NCBI GenBank assembly: GCA_038373885.1
Contig: JAWZYV010011616.1
Span: 248,001 to 312,000, forward strand
Source of the DNA: Cheiracanthium punctorium
Taxonomy: Eukaryota; Arthropoda; Arachnida; Araneae; Cheiracanthiidae
Direction: 5' to 3'
Length of the DNA stretch: 64,000 nt
Under the pieces are notes generated by a model. The model did not search any database and had not been told where the DNA came from. It was given only the letters and a program-made list of their open reading frames with translations. The position numbers and the translations under genes were made by a program. The stretch's first letter is position 1; every line of letters starts with the position of its first letter. Below, piece after piece: positions 20,311 through 32,760 of the stretch.

Positions 20311-23300
20311 CGTTTTGTTCAGACAAAATAGCATTTTGTTAAATCAGCTTGGTTGAATCAAAAACACTTTTGTTAAATAAACAAAACGATGCTTCTATAC
20401 TATTTAATCAAATATTTGTTAAATTCAAGAAATCCCTATTAAGCAAGGGACCTAGCAATGATTTTCTGGGGAAAAAAACTCTTAAATATAGAAGCATTTT
20501 GAGAATAAATGCACGACCAAAATATTTTTAAAAAGGTTTTTTTTTAATGCTTGTATGTTATAAATGAGGGTAAATTGGAAATCGAAATAACTTTATACTT
20601 CGTTTTTTTTAAAACTGAGAATTACTTCTGGTGGTACAGGATTTAGTTCGGTTCTGCTCAATAGACAATTCTGATACCAGCATTTTTTTTAATTCTTTCA
20701 TTTAAAAGTTTCCTTAAAGAAATAAAGTTAATATATGCTTCAAGGGCTTTCAAATTCACTTGCTTGTAGTTTCGCAATTTTTACTGAAACATCTTTTTTT
20801 CCGCTAAATTCTTGCATTGTTCCAATGAATTATAATACATTGGGAAATTGCGCAATGGGAAAATATAGATTGGAAAAAAAATATATTTTACACCATTACA
20901 TTAATCAGCATTTATATCATTGATGTAAATGCTGATTAACAATAAAAGGCTAGTTAAAAATATTTAAATGTCATCACTAATAATCATGCTGAACTTTTAT
21001 ACTCATGTATTAGTTTCGCACAAGAATCATAATTTTATTTTTGAAAATATTCTCTACGATTTGACTAGGGAAAAATAAAATATTTATAAAAATATATACA
21101 TACATTGTATAAGTAATTTTTACAGTTGATATTTGAATATTCAACGAAAATTTTCTTTTAACATAACATCTTTGCACGTAAGACATTTATCATTAGAGTA
21201 TATAATAAGATAACTATTTTCTGAACATTTTTTACAATGTACATAAAGAATGCAAGGCAAATTACCATCATTAATCAAATAGTTTCATCTGAAGTTACAT
21301 TGTTTAAAAGCATTATGCAAAATAGAATATTGTTGGATTAAAACATACAAAATTGCAAAATATTTAGTATTACGTTTAGAATCGTTACAAATATTCAAAA
21401 TTTACTGTAAAAAATGGGTATCATCAACAATTGTTCAAAAATAATATTTCAATTAGAGATTTAATTTTATCTTAAATTTGCAACAGGTTGAAATTATAAT
21501 CCTCGTGCTGGTTTTAAAATTATGCTTTTGTAAAAAAAGAGTATATTGTTATTGTAGAGTTATGAAAACTGTTGTTGTTTTGTATGAAACGTTTTAGAGA
21601 TAAATAACATATTTGTATTTATAAACTAGTAATCATTTATGTAACAACAGTTTTTAAAAATGTTGAAGCATTAAGTGAGAAAATGATTCTATAAATGGAT
21701 ATTTTATTTCATTATTTTATTCATTCTTTAGTGTTTAAAAATTTTTATCTATTGTAATTGCAAGAAGTACGTTTTACCTATTATAGTAAATGTTACACTA
21801 AAAGTATTCGGTTAATTACTTTGAATTAACTAGGTTAAATTGTTGAAAAATAAATTTTCGGTATAAAATCCTCTTTTTCAAATTTTTAATCAATACTCAT
21901 TTTTGAATATTTAAACTTAAACATTAAGTAACACTCATATGCAATTAATGCACTCGTATGCAATTATAACTTTTGAAATCTTGATAAAGAATAATTCACA
22001 AACAAGACAGTAAAAAGTTTCAGAAAAAAAAATTTTTACTTGCTATTTTCTTTAAAAGCCAACTAATAAAATAATTCTTTTTGTAATCTGGGAATATATA
22101 GGCTTCCTCTCATTTTATTTTCAGTCAAAAAAACTATGTGTTCATCGATACCAGAAAAGAAAATTGTCTTATTCTTTTTAATTTGTTTTCAGGAACAAGC
22201 GAATTTTTAAAAAAAATATTGATTTTTTTACTATTTTTGGTTTTAGGAATCTTGTAATCGCCTTTACAACCATCATGCTTAGGAGGTATATTTTGTGAAA
22301 TCACGTAGAAAGTTCAGGGCCTCAAACAATATTTACCATTTTTTACGAAATTACGAAAATGTTTTCACGGTAAGTATAACCTGGGCTGACTGTATGAAAG
22401 CCAAGGATGTTGAGTAGTAGTAGATCACATGGAAATCATGACCTGGTGAACACATTTTATTTATAGTAATTTAATTTTTTATGAACTGTCCCAAACATTA
22501 ACTTTAAATAACAATTTTCATAACTTTATGTACTGTAAGCTATGCTGCATTAAATTAGTAAAACTTAAGCATATTTTCGGAGACTGGAAAGTAAACGAAA
22601 AATTGTTTAAAGTATTTGATATAAACTTCTGGGGTGTGTTAAAGGCGTGTAGAAAACATGGCATAAATTGTGGTGATCAGAACTAAAGGAAACTACTTGA
22701 AAGACATCAATACAATCGGATAACTTAATAATGAGATTGGCATGATTATTGCACGGAACTTTTGTTACCGGCATCCCACGCACTACCCCACTCGTAGCTC
22801 CAATTTTTGAACTGAAAGTTTAGCCAGTGTAACGAAATCGCAAAAATAAGAAATTGTAGCTAATAAAGCTCTGCAAAACACCCTTTTGAGGACACTAAAG
22901 GAACACACCATGCTCACCTTCCTCTACAGAATGCAAAAGAACCATTTTGATATGCAATGAACATGATACCATACTATTATGAATGTCCTCCTTGCAGATA
23001 AAAAAAAAACCGTTAGAACAATTATAAACTCTGAAGAGACTCTCATCGATAGAAAGATAATATAAACAGATAAATTATATTTTGAGATTTTCATCAGTGT
23101 TTGACACAAAAGTTGTAAGTGCATATAAGATCGAAGCGGATGGCGTTTTCATAATCTACGCGTTCTCTATGAACTGCATTTATTTTTCTAATTGTGGGAA
23201 ATCGGCTGACATAAATAAGTGTCTTGAATAATTAAAAAAAAACCAGCAATAGGTAGTTATCTTCACAAAAAATAAATAATAAATAAATAAATAAATCCAC

Positions 23301-23502
23301 ACACACAAGCAAAGTATATCGTTGAGGCCCGTGACCAATTCATCCGATGGGGACCCCTCTTACTAGTAAGCTTTCTTAAGTTGGATGATATATTTTTTCT
23401 TTTTTTTCTCACATATACCTTCAAATTCCTTTTCCTAAATTTGTGCACGTACTTCAGTACATAACTTAAATCAATTGAAAATAAAGCTGCAAATTTTAAT
23501 AA
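20311..23502. other. AT-rich intergenic DNA
   Basis: No gene is recognised. An excellent acceptor (pyrimidine tract ending GGTTTTAG near 22246) precedes 16 open codons, too short to use. A GTAAGT donor-like site is at about 22371-22376. Neither can be joined into a gene. Confidence 0.4.
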
Positions 23503-23760
23503 ATGATATCATGTACTTGCGGCCGTCTCGATGTGAGGGACCAGGGGGATAGCATCTTGCCCATCCTGCCATCCTATTGCTGCACATGTGCATATCGTTT
23601 TTTTCCCCAGGAGCGTATCTCTCATTTGGTGTTAGCTCTAGATGGCAAGCGCTTTAGACAGGGTATATCATATCCATTTATCTACAACTGTTATATGTGC
23701 CCGCAAAGATTATTTAGTTCGCAGGTACTAGTAATGAGCATTTCTTCTACTTACTTATAG
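23503..23760 (+). other. GC-richer 85-codon ORF of unknown nature
   Basis: The ORF has many Cys and Tyr residues and lies in a patch of near-balanced base composition inside AT-rich DNA. It has no splice context and no recognised motif. A decayed transposon or SINE fragment is at least as likely as a gene. Confidence 0.2.
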
Positions 23761-24054
23761 ATACTTACTACCAAGATAAAAAACAAAATAACAGGATTTT
23801 AATGTAGTTACTTAGCTCAAAGAAAGCTAAATATATGTAACTACGGGGGAAATCCTGTTAAAAAGTAAAAAGTAATCATAAAGACATACCCAGAAAAAAA
23901 AGTAATTATGAAGAAAAAATGGAGATGAAGAGACCAAAAGCATTAAGCGTGAAAACATGGTTCAACCATGTTGCCAATTGAAGAGGAAAAAATATACGTT
24001 GCCAGAAAAAATGAGAAAAGTTGAACAATAAGTAAAAAGTAAGAGTTAATAAAA

Positions 24055-24140
24055 TAATAATAATAATAAAATAAAGAAATAATATAGAGTAAATTTTAAA
24101 AAAATAATAAAATAAAATAAAAAAATAAATAAATATTATA
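24055..24140. repeat. AATAA-type low-complexity tract
   Basis: Irregular repeats of AATAAAATAATAAT and similar words. Confidence 0.7.
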
Positions 24141-24364
24141 AGAAGAAATATTGGAATGAGATATATTAGGGTAATAATATTTTAAAGGGATATATCTAAC
24201 TACTTAAATAGCTCACTATTCGCATTATATGCCTAGAGATATTTCAGAGATTATATTAATTGAAAGAAGAGCATTTATATTTATATGATACCTGTGATCA
24301 CATTAGTTCATTTGTACATTTTTTTTAAACAATAAACAAGAACAAATGTAAACTCATAGTATTG

Positions 24365-24365
<1 letters not shown>

Positions 24366-24450
<85 letters not shown>
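24366..24450. repeat. (TA)n microsatellite, about 42 units
   Basis: An uninterrupted 85-base alternation of T and A. Confidence 0.97.
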
Positions 24451-24453
<3 letters not shown>

Positions 24454-25670
24454 ATACAATCAACAGATTAGCATCTTGTGCATCGTAAATTTAAATAAAA
24501 ATGTTCAGAGTAGGTAACTTTATTTTGTAGTATACTGTTGTAATTAAAAGTTAATCATTGATGCTTCCTTTAATCTCATTCTGATTTCATCCTAATAATA
24601 TTATATTTGTATCTAAAATTACCCTGAATTTTGATGAATTTCTTCTCGTAATCTGGATGCCTTTAACACATTTAATTTAATTAATTTAATTAGATTTATT
24701 GAGTTCTACGTTTTATTTGATACATTTTTAAACTGAAAGGCGAAGATATATACTTATAGTATAAGTAAGAAAAAGTCTAAATTAAAAGCAAGAAAGATAT
24801 TTTCAAAGTATTAGCGAAAAAAGGAAATACTTAAGCACAAAATAACTAGTTCTGTGTAGCAATTAATAAATTAATAATACTGAAATAAAAATTACTGAAA
24901 GAAATGGAATTTTCAGAGTTCTTTTCACATCTCCTTTCATTTAGAAAATTAATTTTAAAAGTTAATTAATAGTTTCGCTTTTTTACTGCTTTTAAAATAT
25001 TTTAATTTGTATAAAAACAGCTTGTTATTTATCAGTCTTAAAATCTTGAGATGATTACAGTGTTTAAGAGCATATTATTATTTCACAAAGCTTTCAAATA
25101 AATGAGAAAAAAGTTTTTGTTTATGAGAAAGAAAATTTATCTGGACAGTAGCAATTATTAATGAAATTATTTTTTAAAAAACATGCCGAATTCTTTATTT
25201 TTACAAATAAAAAAAATCATTTTTTTTTCTCTTCTAATGCAATAACTAGTAAATAAATGTTTATATATACGATAAAATGAATATATGCATGTATTTTTTT
25301 CATACATGCTTATCTTCCTTATTCTGCTGGATAAAAATCTGAGCGAAAAAATGTTTTGAATATTTATTGTAATCAAAGAAAATAATTTTCATTGCTTTTA
25401 TCATTCAAATTTTGTAAACGTATAAAATGTTACATTGAGTTGATAAAATTAAATTATCATACTTTTTGTACTTATGAATCCTTAGGTAATCCTCATGCAA
25501 TGTAAATTTGAAATTTTTTATTTTAGATTTATTAGTATAAATAAATTGCATAGTTATAACTTATCATGCATGAGTTCAAGAGTTTTTGTTTAGGGAGCTT
25601 CCGTACTTGAATGGTGTAAATATGCGTGCATTAATTATCATAATAAGTATTAATAAAATTGACAAACACT
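24451..25670. other. AT-rich intergenic DNA
   Basis: No feature recognised apart from short A/T repeats such as TTAATTTAATTAATTTAATT at about 24670. Confidence 0.5.
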
Positions 25671-25725
25671 CAGGGGCGTAGCCAAGAGGGGGGGTTAGGG
25701 GGGGTAAACGTAGGGGGGCTTAACG
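25671..25725. mobile_element. terminus of a G-rich hAT-like MITE
   Basis: CAGGGGCGTAGCCA followed by G-rich repeats is the same terminus seen at both ends of the element at 40374-40546. No opposite end was found, so this is a truncated or decayed copy. Confidence 0.5.
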
Positions 25726-26081
25726 TAAATATCAGTTTTTGAATCTCTTCAATTCTTGTGCTTAGCAACAGTGTTATGTTCTGTATTAAATACTCAAAGG
25801 GGATGGAAAATTGCGTCATGAATTCTACACATTTTCAAAACTTATTGCCACTTGTGTGCTGCTCATTTATGAGTACATAAAATTAAATTATCGGTTTGTA
25901 AGTGATTGCATATTCAAGATATATACTGTGTTTTGAGTGACAGGCAATTACTTATAATTTAAATCTAACTACTACCTTGTCGGTGTGTACAAGACATGTT
26001 ACTTTGATTATCTGATCTATTTTTTTCCTTCAGGAAAATCAAAATTCCACATTTACTAGTAGCTTCTTTAATAAATATATC

Positions 26082-26490
26082 CACCAAAGAATTAATCTAA
26101 TTCTCCGCATAAGAACACTACGAAATACAAAGAAAGATACAAGAATATTTTTTTAAACGATGGCAATACCAACTCTCTTACATAGGAGCGAAACTTGGAC
26201 CGTCAAAAAGAACGATGAAAGAGCTATACACTTCCCGAAAATGAAATTTCAAAGGAGTGTGAAAGGATGTTTCATTACGGACAAAATAAGGGATAAAGAT
26301 ATCAGAAAGGAACTGAAAATTATGCCAATATTAACTTAAATAAAGAGCTACAGGAATAAATGGAAAGGCAACTTGAAATGAATGAATAGAAATAGCATAC
26401 CAAAGGCAGCCATGGCTTACAAGCCAAAAGAAAAAGGGCTTCAAAAGCGACTTTTTGGGGCCAAAATAGACTTGTAGCCTCAAACTATGC
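26082..26490 (+). pseudogene. LINE reverse-transcriptase C-terminal remnant (RTE-like)
   Basis: Translation from about 26082 contains MAIPTLLHRSETWTVKKNDE, then RDKDIRKELKIMPIL, and later AAMAYKPKEKG. This matches the layout of the region after the reverse-transcriptase domain in RTE-type and related arthropod LINEs (a P-T-L-L-Y-G-S-E-T-W core, R-I-R-N-x-x-I-R-x-E-L, and a basic YKP-x-G-KR tail). The expected Tyr-Gly of the core is His-Arg here. At least three in-frame stops (just before the ATG, after PILT, and after GNLK) make it dead. The 5' part of the element is absent, as is usual for truncated LINE copies. Confidence 0.75.
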
Positions 26491-29416
26491 TGGGATGATG
26501 ATGTTTAGCAGAAAATGTGTCGCATTGTATCTCTGAAACGATTAAAATGCAACTAAATTTGCGAGCGCATATTAATTATGTTCATTCATTTTTGTTGTCT
26601 TATCTGCGCGAGTTTTTTTAGTGTTTCCATCTAACTCTAAGTAAAACCTTAAACCTTACTACAACTACAGAATATATAATATATGTAGCAAACAATAAAG
26701 GCTGTTAAATAAAATAGAGACAGTTTGCGGCAAAAAATTGTAAAAAAAAATTCCTCTTCGTCCGAAATATTATCGTTAATGAATTCCGTTTTAACTGGAG
26801 AAGTTCTTATTTTATTGTTTCCTCTTCAATTACATTCATACAAACTCTAATGCAGTTAAGTTCTGAAAAATTAAATAGTTCCTATTATCTATAATCCATA
26901 CTGTAAAAATATTTTCTTCTGTTTATTAATTGTTATCCTGGAATATATTAAACAACCCACTAATATGCAGTAAAAATTTATAAATATATAGAGTAAAAAT
27001 AATCTAATTTCTCTTAAAACTCTATTTTTGAAAAAAATAATTTCGAAAAAATAATAAAACCTTTATTCATAAATACCCCGTAGCGCCATCTGTTAGCATG
27101 ACTGGCCAACTCTCAATGATTTTCAATACAAAAACATTTGGCTCATCGCCATGTAATGATTTTGTTCTAAACTGGTGAAAACTGACTTTAATCCGTTTTC
27201 TCTCCGAGCTAACTCAGTTTTTCTTTATAAATTCATTATTTTGTATTGTTTGGAAGAAAAAAAATACTTAGATAACAATGAAACAAATATAAAAGTCGTG
27301 ATGCATCTCCCCATCTCTGCGAAACAGACGTTTTTGTCATTTGCAATATATATAAGCTATCGCAATGTCCAGTCCACACTTGACCAGATTTGTAATAGGA
27401 TGAAATAGCAATCTACCAGTTATTAAAAAACGATATATAAGAATGATATCTATGAAAAAAAATATTTTGCTATAATCATATAAAAAAAGAAAGACATTTC
27501 AATTTATATTTTATAAGACATTTTTCTATACTTAATAATAAAAATAAGCTTATGTTTCAAAATAAGTTTTTTTTTCTTATAATACGTTCATTTGATATTT
27601 AGATAGAATAGTTTTGTCAGCATACAAAAAATATGCTCATTTTTACATTTTGTATTTGAAAATATGATCTTTATTTACAATATTTATTATTAAAGGATGA
27701 AAATCAAAATAAATACACGAGAGCACTCTCTTTCATATTTTTATATTCTTTTTAAGGTTATGTTTGTTAAAAAACTCACCACAAAAATGATTGCATCTCT
27801 TGAGAATATTCGTATTAGAAAAATAAGATGATGAATTCAGAAGGTTGAAATATAGTGCTTTTTTGTGTTACTAACAAAATTATATTTCTAAGGTATTTGC
27901 TATCCCAAAAAAGAGACTAACATTAATTTATTAAGAAGAAATTAATATGCCGACTTGGAACATACTTCATGAACGAGTCAAGGAAAACAAATGGTATTAA
28001 AAAGGAGAAGGAAAAAAAGCGGTTGAGGCGCTTTTTCAAAAAAGTTCAAAAAAGAATATTTTTTAGGTAGTAAGAAATTAAAAAAAATATATTTATTTAT
28101 TTAAAATAACGTTTTTGTTAGATTATTAAACTAAATCATACTTGTCTTAATTAAACTAATACTTAAACTTGGTCTTAATTGATTTTATAGAACTTTTCTT
28201 GTTTGGGACTAACGAGCCAGAACAAACCTCTGCATTCAAATCGTAAAGGTGACTCACAATATTCTAACTTAACTTATGTGGTGTTTATGCACAGTTATTC
28301 GTTTAAAAATCTTTGTAATTGAAAGATGATATGAAGTACAAAAGTTTAAAAAACTATACATCGTACGTCTTGACAAATTAATTACACGTGGAAAGGCATG
28401 CATTAATTAGATCGAAGCATCAATCAAATAAAATATACACTGACTATAAAATTGGGATTATTCTAAAATGTCCCTGATAAAGATGTTATTGGAAATATGA
28501 AAAGTAGTTTAGGTTGTTTTGTATACCTCTTAACGTTTAACTGTAAATATGTTTCCATAATTAAACAACCACTTGTCAGATTTGTATAAGCTTCTTTTTC
28601 GAGTGACTGGTTTGACTGTTGTTGCCACAATAAACTAGAAAATATCCTCACATTTGTGAACTGTGAAAACACGATTGTGAACGTTCAGTTAGCTTTAGCA
28701 TTTGTAGAACTGATAGATTATAAAATTTTATGGAACTTTACGTATGTCATAGAAATAGAAAATCTATTTAAATCTAAACCAACTCTCTTTGTGAGATTCT
28801 TGACAAGATATTTTATTACGCTACAGCGTATTGTTGTTAACAGTCTGTCGTAAAAAGTGGCGTAAGCCAGAGAGAGGGTAGATAATAACACAACGTCAAA
28901 TAAAACTGAGAATTTTTTTAGCTGACCTCCAGTTACCACATAAATATAACTCTCTGGATCCCAATTGCATGTCCCAACATTACAATCAAATCGTAACACC
29001 CAAGAGAGGTTTCATAACTCTGTTTCAAATCTTTATAACAATTATAAGTCAGTTTGTATATGCTGCCAGTTATACTTACCAGTTATCGCTGTAGATTTTA
29101 AACGAAATTTTGAATTTTTTACCACTTTATTTCAGAAAATTTTATTTAGAAATACTATTAAGAATATAGCTTGAAGAACATTAATAGTTTTTAACTGAAG
29201 TTCTTTTATTTAACATCTAGCATTAATAAAAATAATAATTTAAGTTTGAAGAATAAGGATTTAAAAAACTAGTTCAAATTTGACGTCCTTTAGAGGTCCT
29301 TTTGAGTGTAAAATCAGCGTTTGAAACAAAATAAATCACCAAATCGAACGGCAAAAAGAAGTTCAACAATAACTTACCACTTTTTTTTTATCATTTCTTA
29401 ATTCGTTTCCTTGCAG
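26491..29416. other. AT-rich intergenic DNA
   Basis: No recognised gene or element. Small ORFs at 28463-29174 overlap in opposite strands and lack support. Confidence 0.45.
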
Positions 29417-29538
29417 GCTTAAAAAAACGGAACTATATTTGCTTCGAAGGTCTTAAAACCGATACAAACTTGTCTGGGTTTTAAATCCTTCGGAGTTATT
29501 TTAGTTCCTGAGCGAATTTAGTTCCCTTTTTTTTAAGC
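29417..29538. repeat. imperfect 120-bp foldback
   Basis: GCTTAAAAAAACGGAACTA and TTCGAAGGTCTTAAAAC on the left are mirrored by GTTTTAAATCCTTCGGAG and TTTTTTTTAAGC on the right, with a small duplication (TTTAGTTCC) in the right arm. Probably a MITE relic. Confidence 0.45.
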
Positions 29539-29704
29539 GTAATAGTTAAACTCGTTTCCTTCTTCATGAGAAGCACCATCTAATGAACTACCTTTCGAAC
29601 ATATTTTAAATTCCTTGAGAGCATCTGTATTTTAGTTCATGTGACAAAGATAGTGGCAGTACTGTTATATTGTTTATAGGGGAAATTTAGTTATGAAACA
29701 ACTG

Positions 29705-29782
29705 CCCTACTAGCAATTTTGCTCGGGCCGTCATCGGCTGGCCGCGTGGCCGGTAGTAGCCCGAGCAAAATTGCTAGTAGGG
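29705..29782. repeat. perfect 24-bp inverted repeat with GC-rich loop
   Basis: CCCTACTAGCAATTTTGCTC (29705 onward, 24 bases) is perfectly mirrored at 29759-29782. The 30-base centre contains GGCTGGCCGCGTGGCCGG, itself able to pair. Perfect arms in otherwise decayed DNA suggest a young or constrained structure. Confidence 0.9.
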
Positions 29783-30002
29783 TGGCGTGTTTATCATTCT
29801 TCTTTCATCTCAAACATTGATATATCTTAAGCATGACTAGATACAAACAAAACATGAGTCAACACATAATTTCCAATTAATCTACATATGAATATTATAA
29901 GATAATATTAGGTGTACAAGAAAGTAATGTGTTTTTTCGTATGTCAATATTTTAAATAGCCAAAACTACTGAAGCTAATAATAATAAATTAGGCAAGACA
30001 TG

Positions 30003-30040
30003 GGCGTAGCCAGGGGGGCAGCTTCCCCCCCTAAAAAGAG
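30003..30040. mobile_element. fragment of the G-rich hAT-like MITE terminus
   Basis: GGGCGTAGCCAGGGGGGCAG followed by a C-rich complement resembles the terminus at 25671 and 40374. Only one end is present. Confidence 0.4.
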
Positions 30041-30066
30041 CTAGTCTTAGGGTCTGAGTATGACAA

Positions 30067-30230
30067 ACCTGGCTGTGCGCGAGCACAGCCAGCTGTCGTC
30101 AAAAAAGAGTCTCTAGATCTGTGGCACGCGATAAACGTTTCGATCGTCCGCCATCTTGCTGGTAGTTAAGTCAAGCGATGGCAACGGCTGCCCTTTTTTC
30201 AGCATTGGGAAAGGGTTGCGCCTCAAAGGG
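30067..30230 (+). mobile_element. TTAA MITE, copy 2 (right half only)
   Basis: Begins in the central palindrome (GGCTGTGCGCGAGCACAGCC) and continues through the right arm to TTGCGCCTCAAAGGG, followed by TTAA at 30231-30234. The left half is missing. Confidence 0.8.
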
Positions 30231-30269
30231 TTAATGATAAACAGTTTATCATAAAGTTTCAGTCAGATT

Positions 30270-30660
30270 GTCATTACGTGAGTTGGATGCGTGTTATCTC
30301 CATAATTTCTTCCTGCCAGGCCCGCCAAGAGAGAGGAACAGCAGCGGAAATTGCTCTTTGACTCGAACTCACAGAATTCAAGGGGGTAGAAAGGAAATCG
30401 CCGTGCTTTGCTTCGACCAGCAGGTCACGTGATTTTAAATTTCCCCCCTTGGAGTTGCGGACTGTGTTAATTGGCGGAAAAGCCTCTTTGCGTAATTGCG
30501 TGCGTTTAAGTTAGCAGAGCCAGCTGAGAAGGAGAAAAACAAAAAAAGATTATTTAAGTAAGATGCAAAGTGAAATGGCGTAGCTCGTATTTCCCTTCTA
30601 CGTATGGAATTCTGTGCTCGAGCTATAGAGGGAGCCCGAAACTGGGTGGAAATTTGATGA
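30270..30660 (+). promoter_or_regulatory. GC-rich island, possible promoter
   Basis: This segment is noticeably richer in G+C and CpG than its surroundings. It contains the palindromic E-box GTCACGTGAT (30424-30433), of the kind bound by MITF/TFE bHLH factors, and a donor-like AAGTAAGA at about 30557. No coding frame is supported: the 173-codon minus-strand ORF crossing it runs into A/T-rich DNA and has no splice or motif support. Could be a promoter plus noncoding first exon; strand is uncertain. Confidence 0.25.
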
Positions 30661-32015
30661 GTGTAAGGTTTTGTTTTAAATAAGATAAATAAAATATAAC
30701 CATTACTAGTAATCCTAAAGTTTAGCTCTATAGTGTGAAACTGAATACTGTGGTACTTAACTCTTGTCATTTTGAAGTAGAATTTATTATAAATATAGTT
30801 TGGACCTATAAAATAATTACCATAATTATTCCACATATATTCGCGTGTTAAATTATATTCAAAAAGGAATACTGGTAAGAAATAACTGTGCAATTTTAAT
30901 GCAGCACACGATTGGGGAGAGGGGAGAGAAATGTGAGGACCATGTTGCAGGTACACCTAATAGAGTTAAAACGTGGAAACAACTTATATTTGAAAAACAG
31001 AATGAGACTTTAATAACTTTCAAACGTGTGTTTCGATGGGGAAAATAATGCAGTTGTTTTATTAAAAGACAAACTACAGAAGAAAGATAGCTGTATGATA
31101 AGTTTATGAATCGTATCTCAAAGACAACTGGGGAAAATTTATAATAATATCATCATAAAAATATTATTGATGTCAATCTTCCGCATTTCCCTTTGAGGCT
31201 GTTATGTGGGATCAGATTGTGAATGAAACTGAGGAGGGAAAACATTTCAGTGATGTTTTCGGAAATATCTCTTCAGAGAAAAGATATTATCGGAATGCTA
31301 TTTTATATTTGGTTATTGAGAATTTTTTTTTTCTCCTTTTCTGCTCGACAAGAAAGACATATTCTGAAAAGAGAAGATTTTCTTTCCGAAAGAATAGTTC
31401 GTAAATTTCATTTCATACGTGCATTTTTTAGCGAGTATAAAAGAGCAATTCTGATCTGAAATATGTAATCTTCAATATTTTATGCTATTGAAAAGTCTAT
31501 TGAGTTTTTTTTTTTTCGTGTTTGATTTAGTGGATTTTCAGTTTCAGAAGGATGGATCATGCAATATTGATGTTTTGTGATGCGGTATTGACCAAGCAAT
31601 AATGATAATTACTTTTGGTTTGATTTTTCTGATTATCTAAGGATTTGGAAACAACAGCATATTTTATTAACATTTCTGTTACGTGAGAATTGTAACATTT
31701 GAAAAAAACAGCCTTTAAATCAGCATTAAGTCTTAGAACCGACGCGTCGGAGATTTAATGTAATTTGCAGTCGACTTATCTGAACTTGGCCCCAAAATCT
31801 AGAAATGTGAGTGATTTCTGGATTATGGAACTTTAATAAGTCTCTTAATGAGGCTGTTTTCTTTGTTCATGTACAACAGCAAAAATGCTTGGTAACTTAC
31901 AACAGAGGAGTAGCCTGAAATAGGGATTTTGTTTTACTGAAGTTTCGCAAAGTATACAAGAAATGCTTGGATCACATTTATATAAAAAGCAAGACATTTT
32001 AAAACTGCCAAATTA
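30661..32015. other. intergenic DNA
   Basis: No recognised feature. Overlapping ORFs at 31204-31459 in two frames show no coding signature. Confidence 0.4.
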
Positions 32016-32760
32016 TACACTATCTCGTTAAAAGTATCCAGATACCTCCCTGAAGAAGAGAATCTGGCAGGTGGCGTAATTTCTTGCGTAACCAAAATCT
32101 ACAAAAGTGTTGGTAATGGTTTGTTAGGTTATAATAATGCTTTTGTGAGGATTGGTGAAAGGAGCTTAGTAATTTTGATCTTGACAAATAGTAGGATGCC
32201 ACCTATAGGGAGAAATCAGTTTGTGAAATTTTGGACAATCTAGAGAAGCCAAAATCCACGGTGAATGATGTAATTGTGAAGTCGAAATATCAAGGAAGTG
32301 AAACTGAAAAAAAAAAAATAACGTGACAGGCTGACAAAAAAGTAATGAGCGCAGCCATAGAATCTTTAAAAGCTGGTGAAACAAAACCATAAGTCCTAGT
32401 TTGTTTAAATCGCTCAGTAGTTCCAAAGTTCACCTGGCGTTAAGGCTAGGGCTCTTCGTCGAGAGTTTAAAAAAAAAAAAACCTGGATTCCAAATTTTTG
32501 GAGCTGCTCACAAGCCGAATATTAATTGCCAGACTAAGAAGCGTCAGTTGCAGTTGTGGAAAGCTGAGCATCATTGGACTTTAGGCAGCTGTAAAAATGT
32601 TCTTTGAAATGATGAATATCGATCTGACAGTCCGATTGACCGTGGCTGACGGAAAAGACAGGCTGCGGTGCTGACATTTGGTCACACCCCTTTTGCCCTC
32701 GAACAGTCACGCCACCTTTGGGGGGCGTGGCCATCTTACTGTGGGTATCTCGGACCAAGA
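32016..32760 (+). pseudogene. Tc1-like transposon with decayed transposase
   Basis: TACACTATCTCGTTAAAAGT followed by ATCCAGATACC at 32016 resembles Tc1-like terminal repeats (TACACT...AAAAGTATCCGGA). Downstream, broken frames show transposase pieces in order: a helix-turn-helix part LEKPKSTVNDVIVKSKYQGS (about 32240-32300), then GAAHKPNINCQTKKRQLQLW followed by HHWTLGSCKNVL (about 32505-32607), which matches the segment leading to the first catalytic Asp, and a GGV-type stretch near 32715. Stops, frameshifts and a poly(A) run inactivate it, and the first catalytic Asp region reads NDEYR. The right terminus was not found. A Tc1/mariner transposase cuts and pastes DNA at TA sites in the nucleus. 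Confidence 0.7.

Noticed and set aside
22560..22700. Possible mariner transposase C-terminal scrap
   Set aside because: Only a few residues in order (W, C, G) and several stops; too weak to call.
24366..24450. Possible AT-rich origin or regulatory site
   Set aside because: A plain TA microsatellite; no other signal supports a function.
30435..30956. 173-codon minus-strand ORF, the second longest in the window
   Set aside because: It crosses a GC-rich patch and AT-rich DNA without any motif, hydrophobic pattern or splice context, and the composition changes abruptly along it. Likely a chance open frame.
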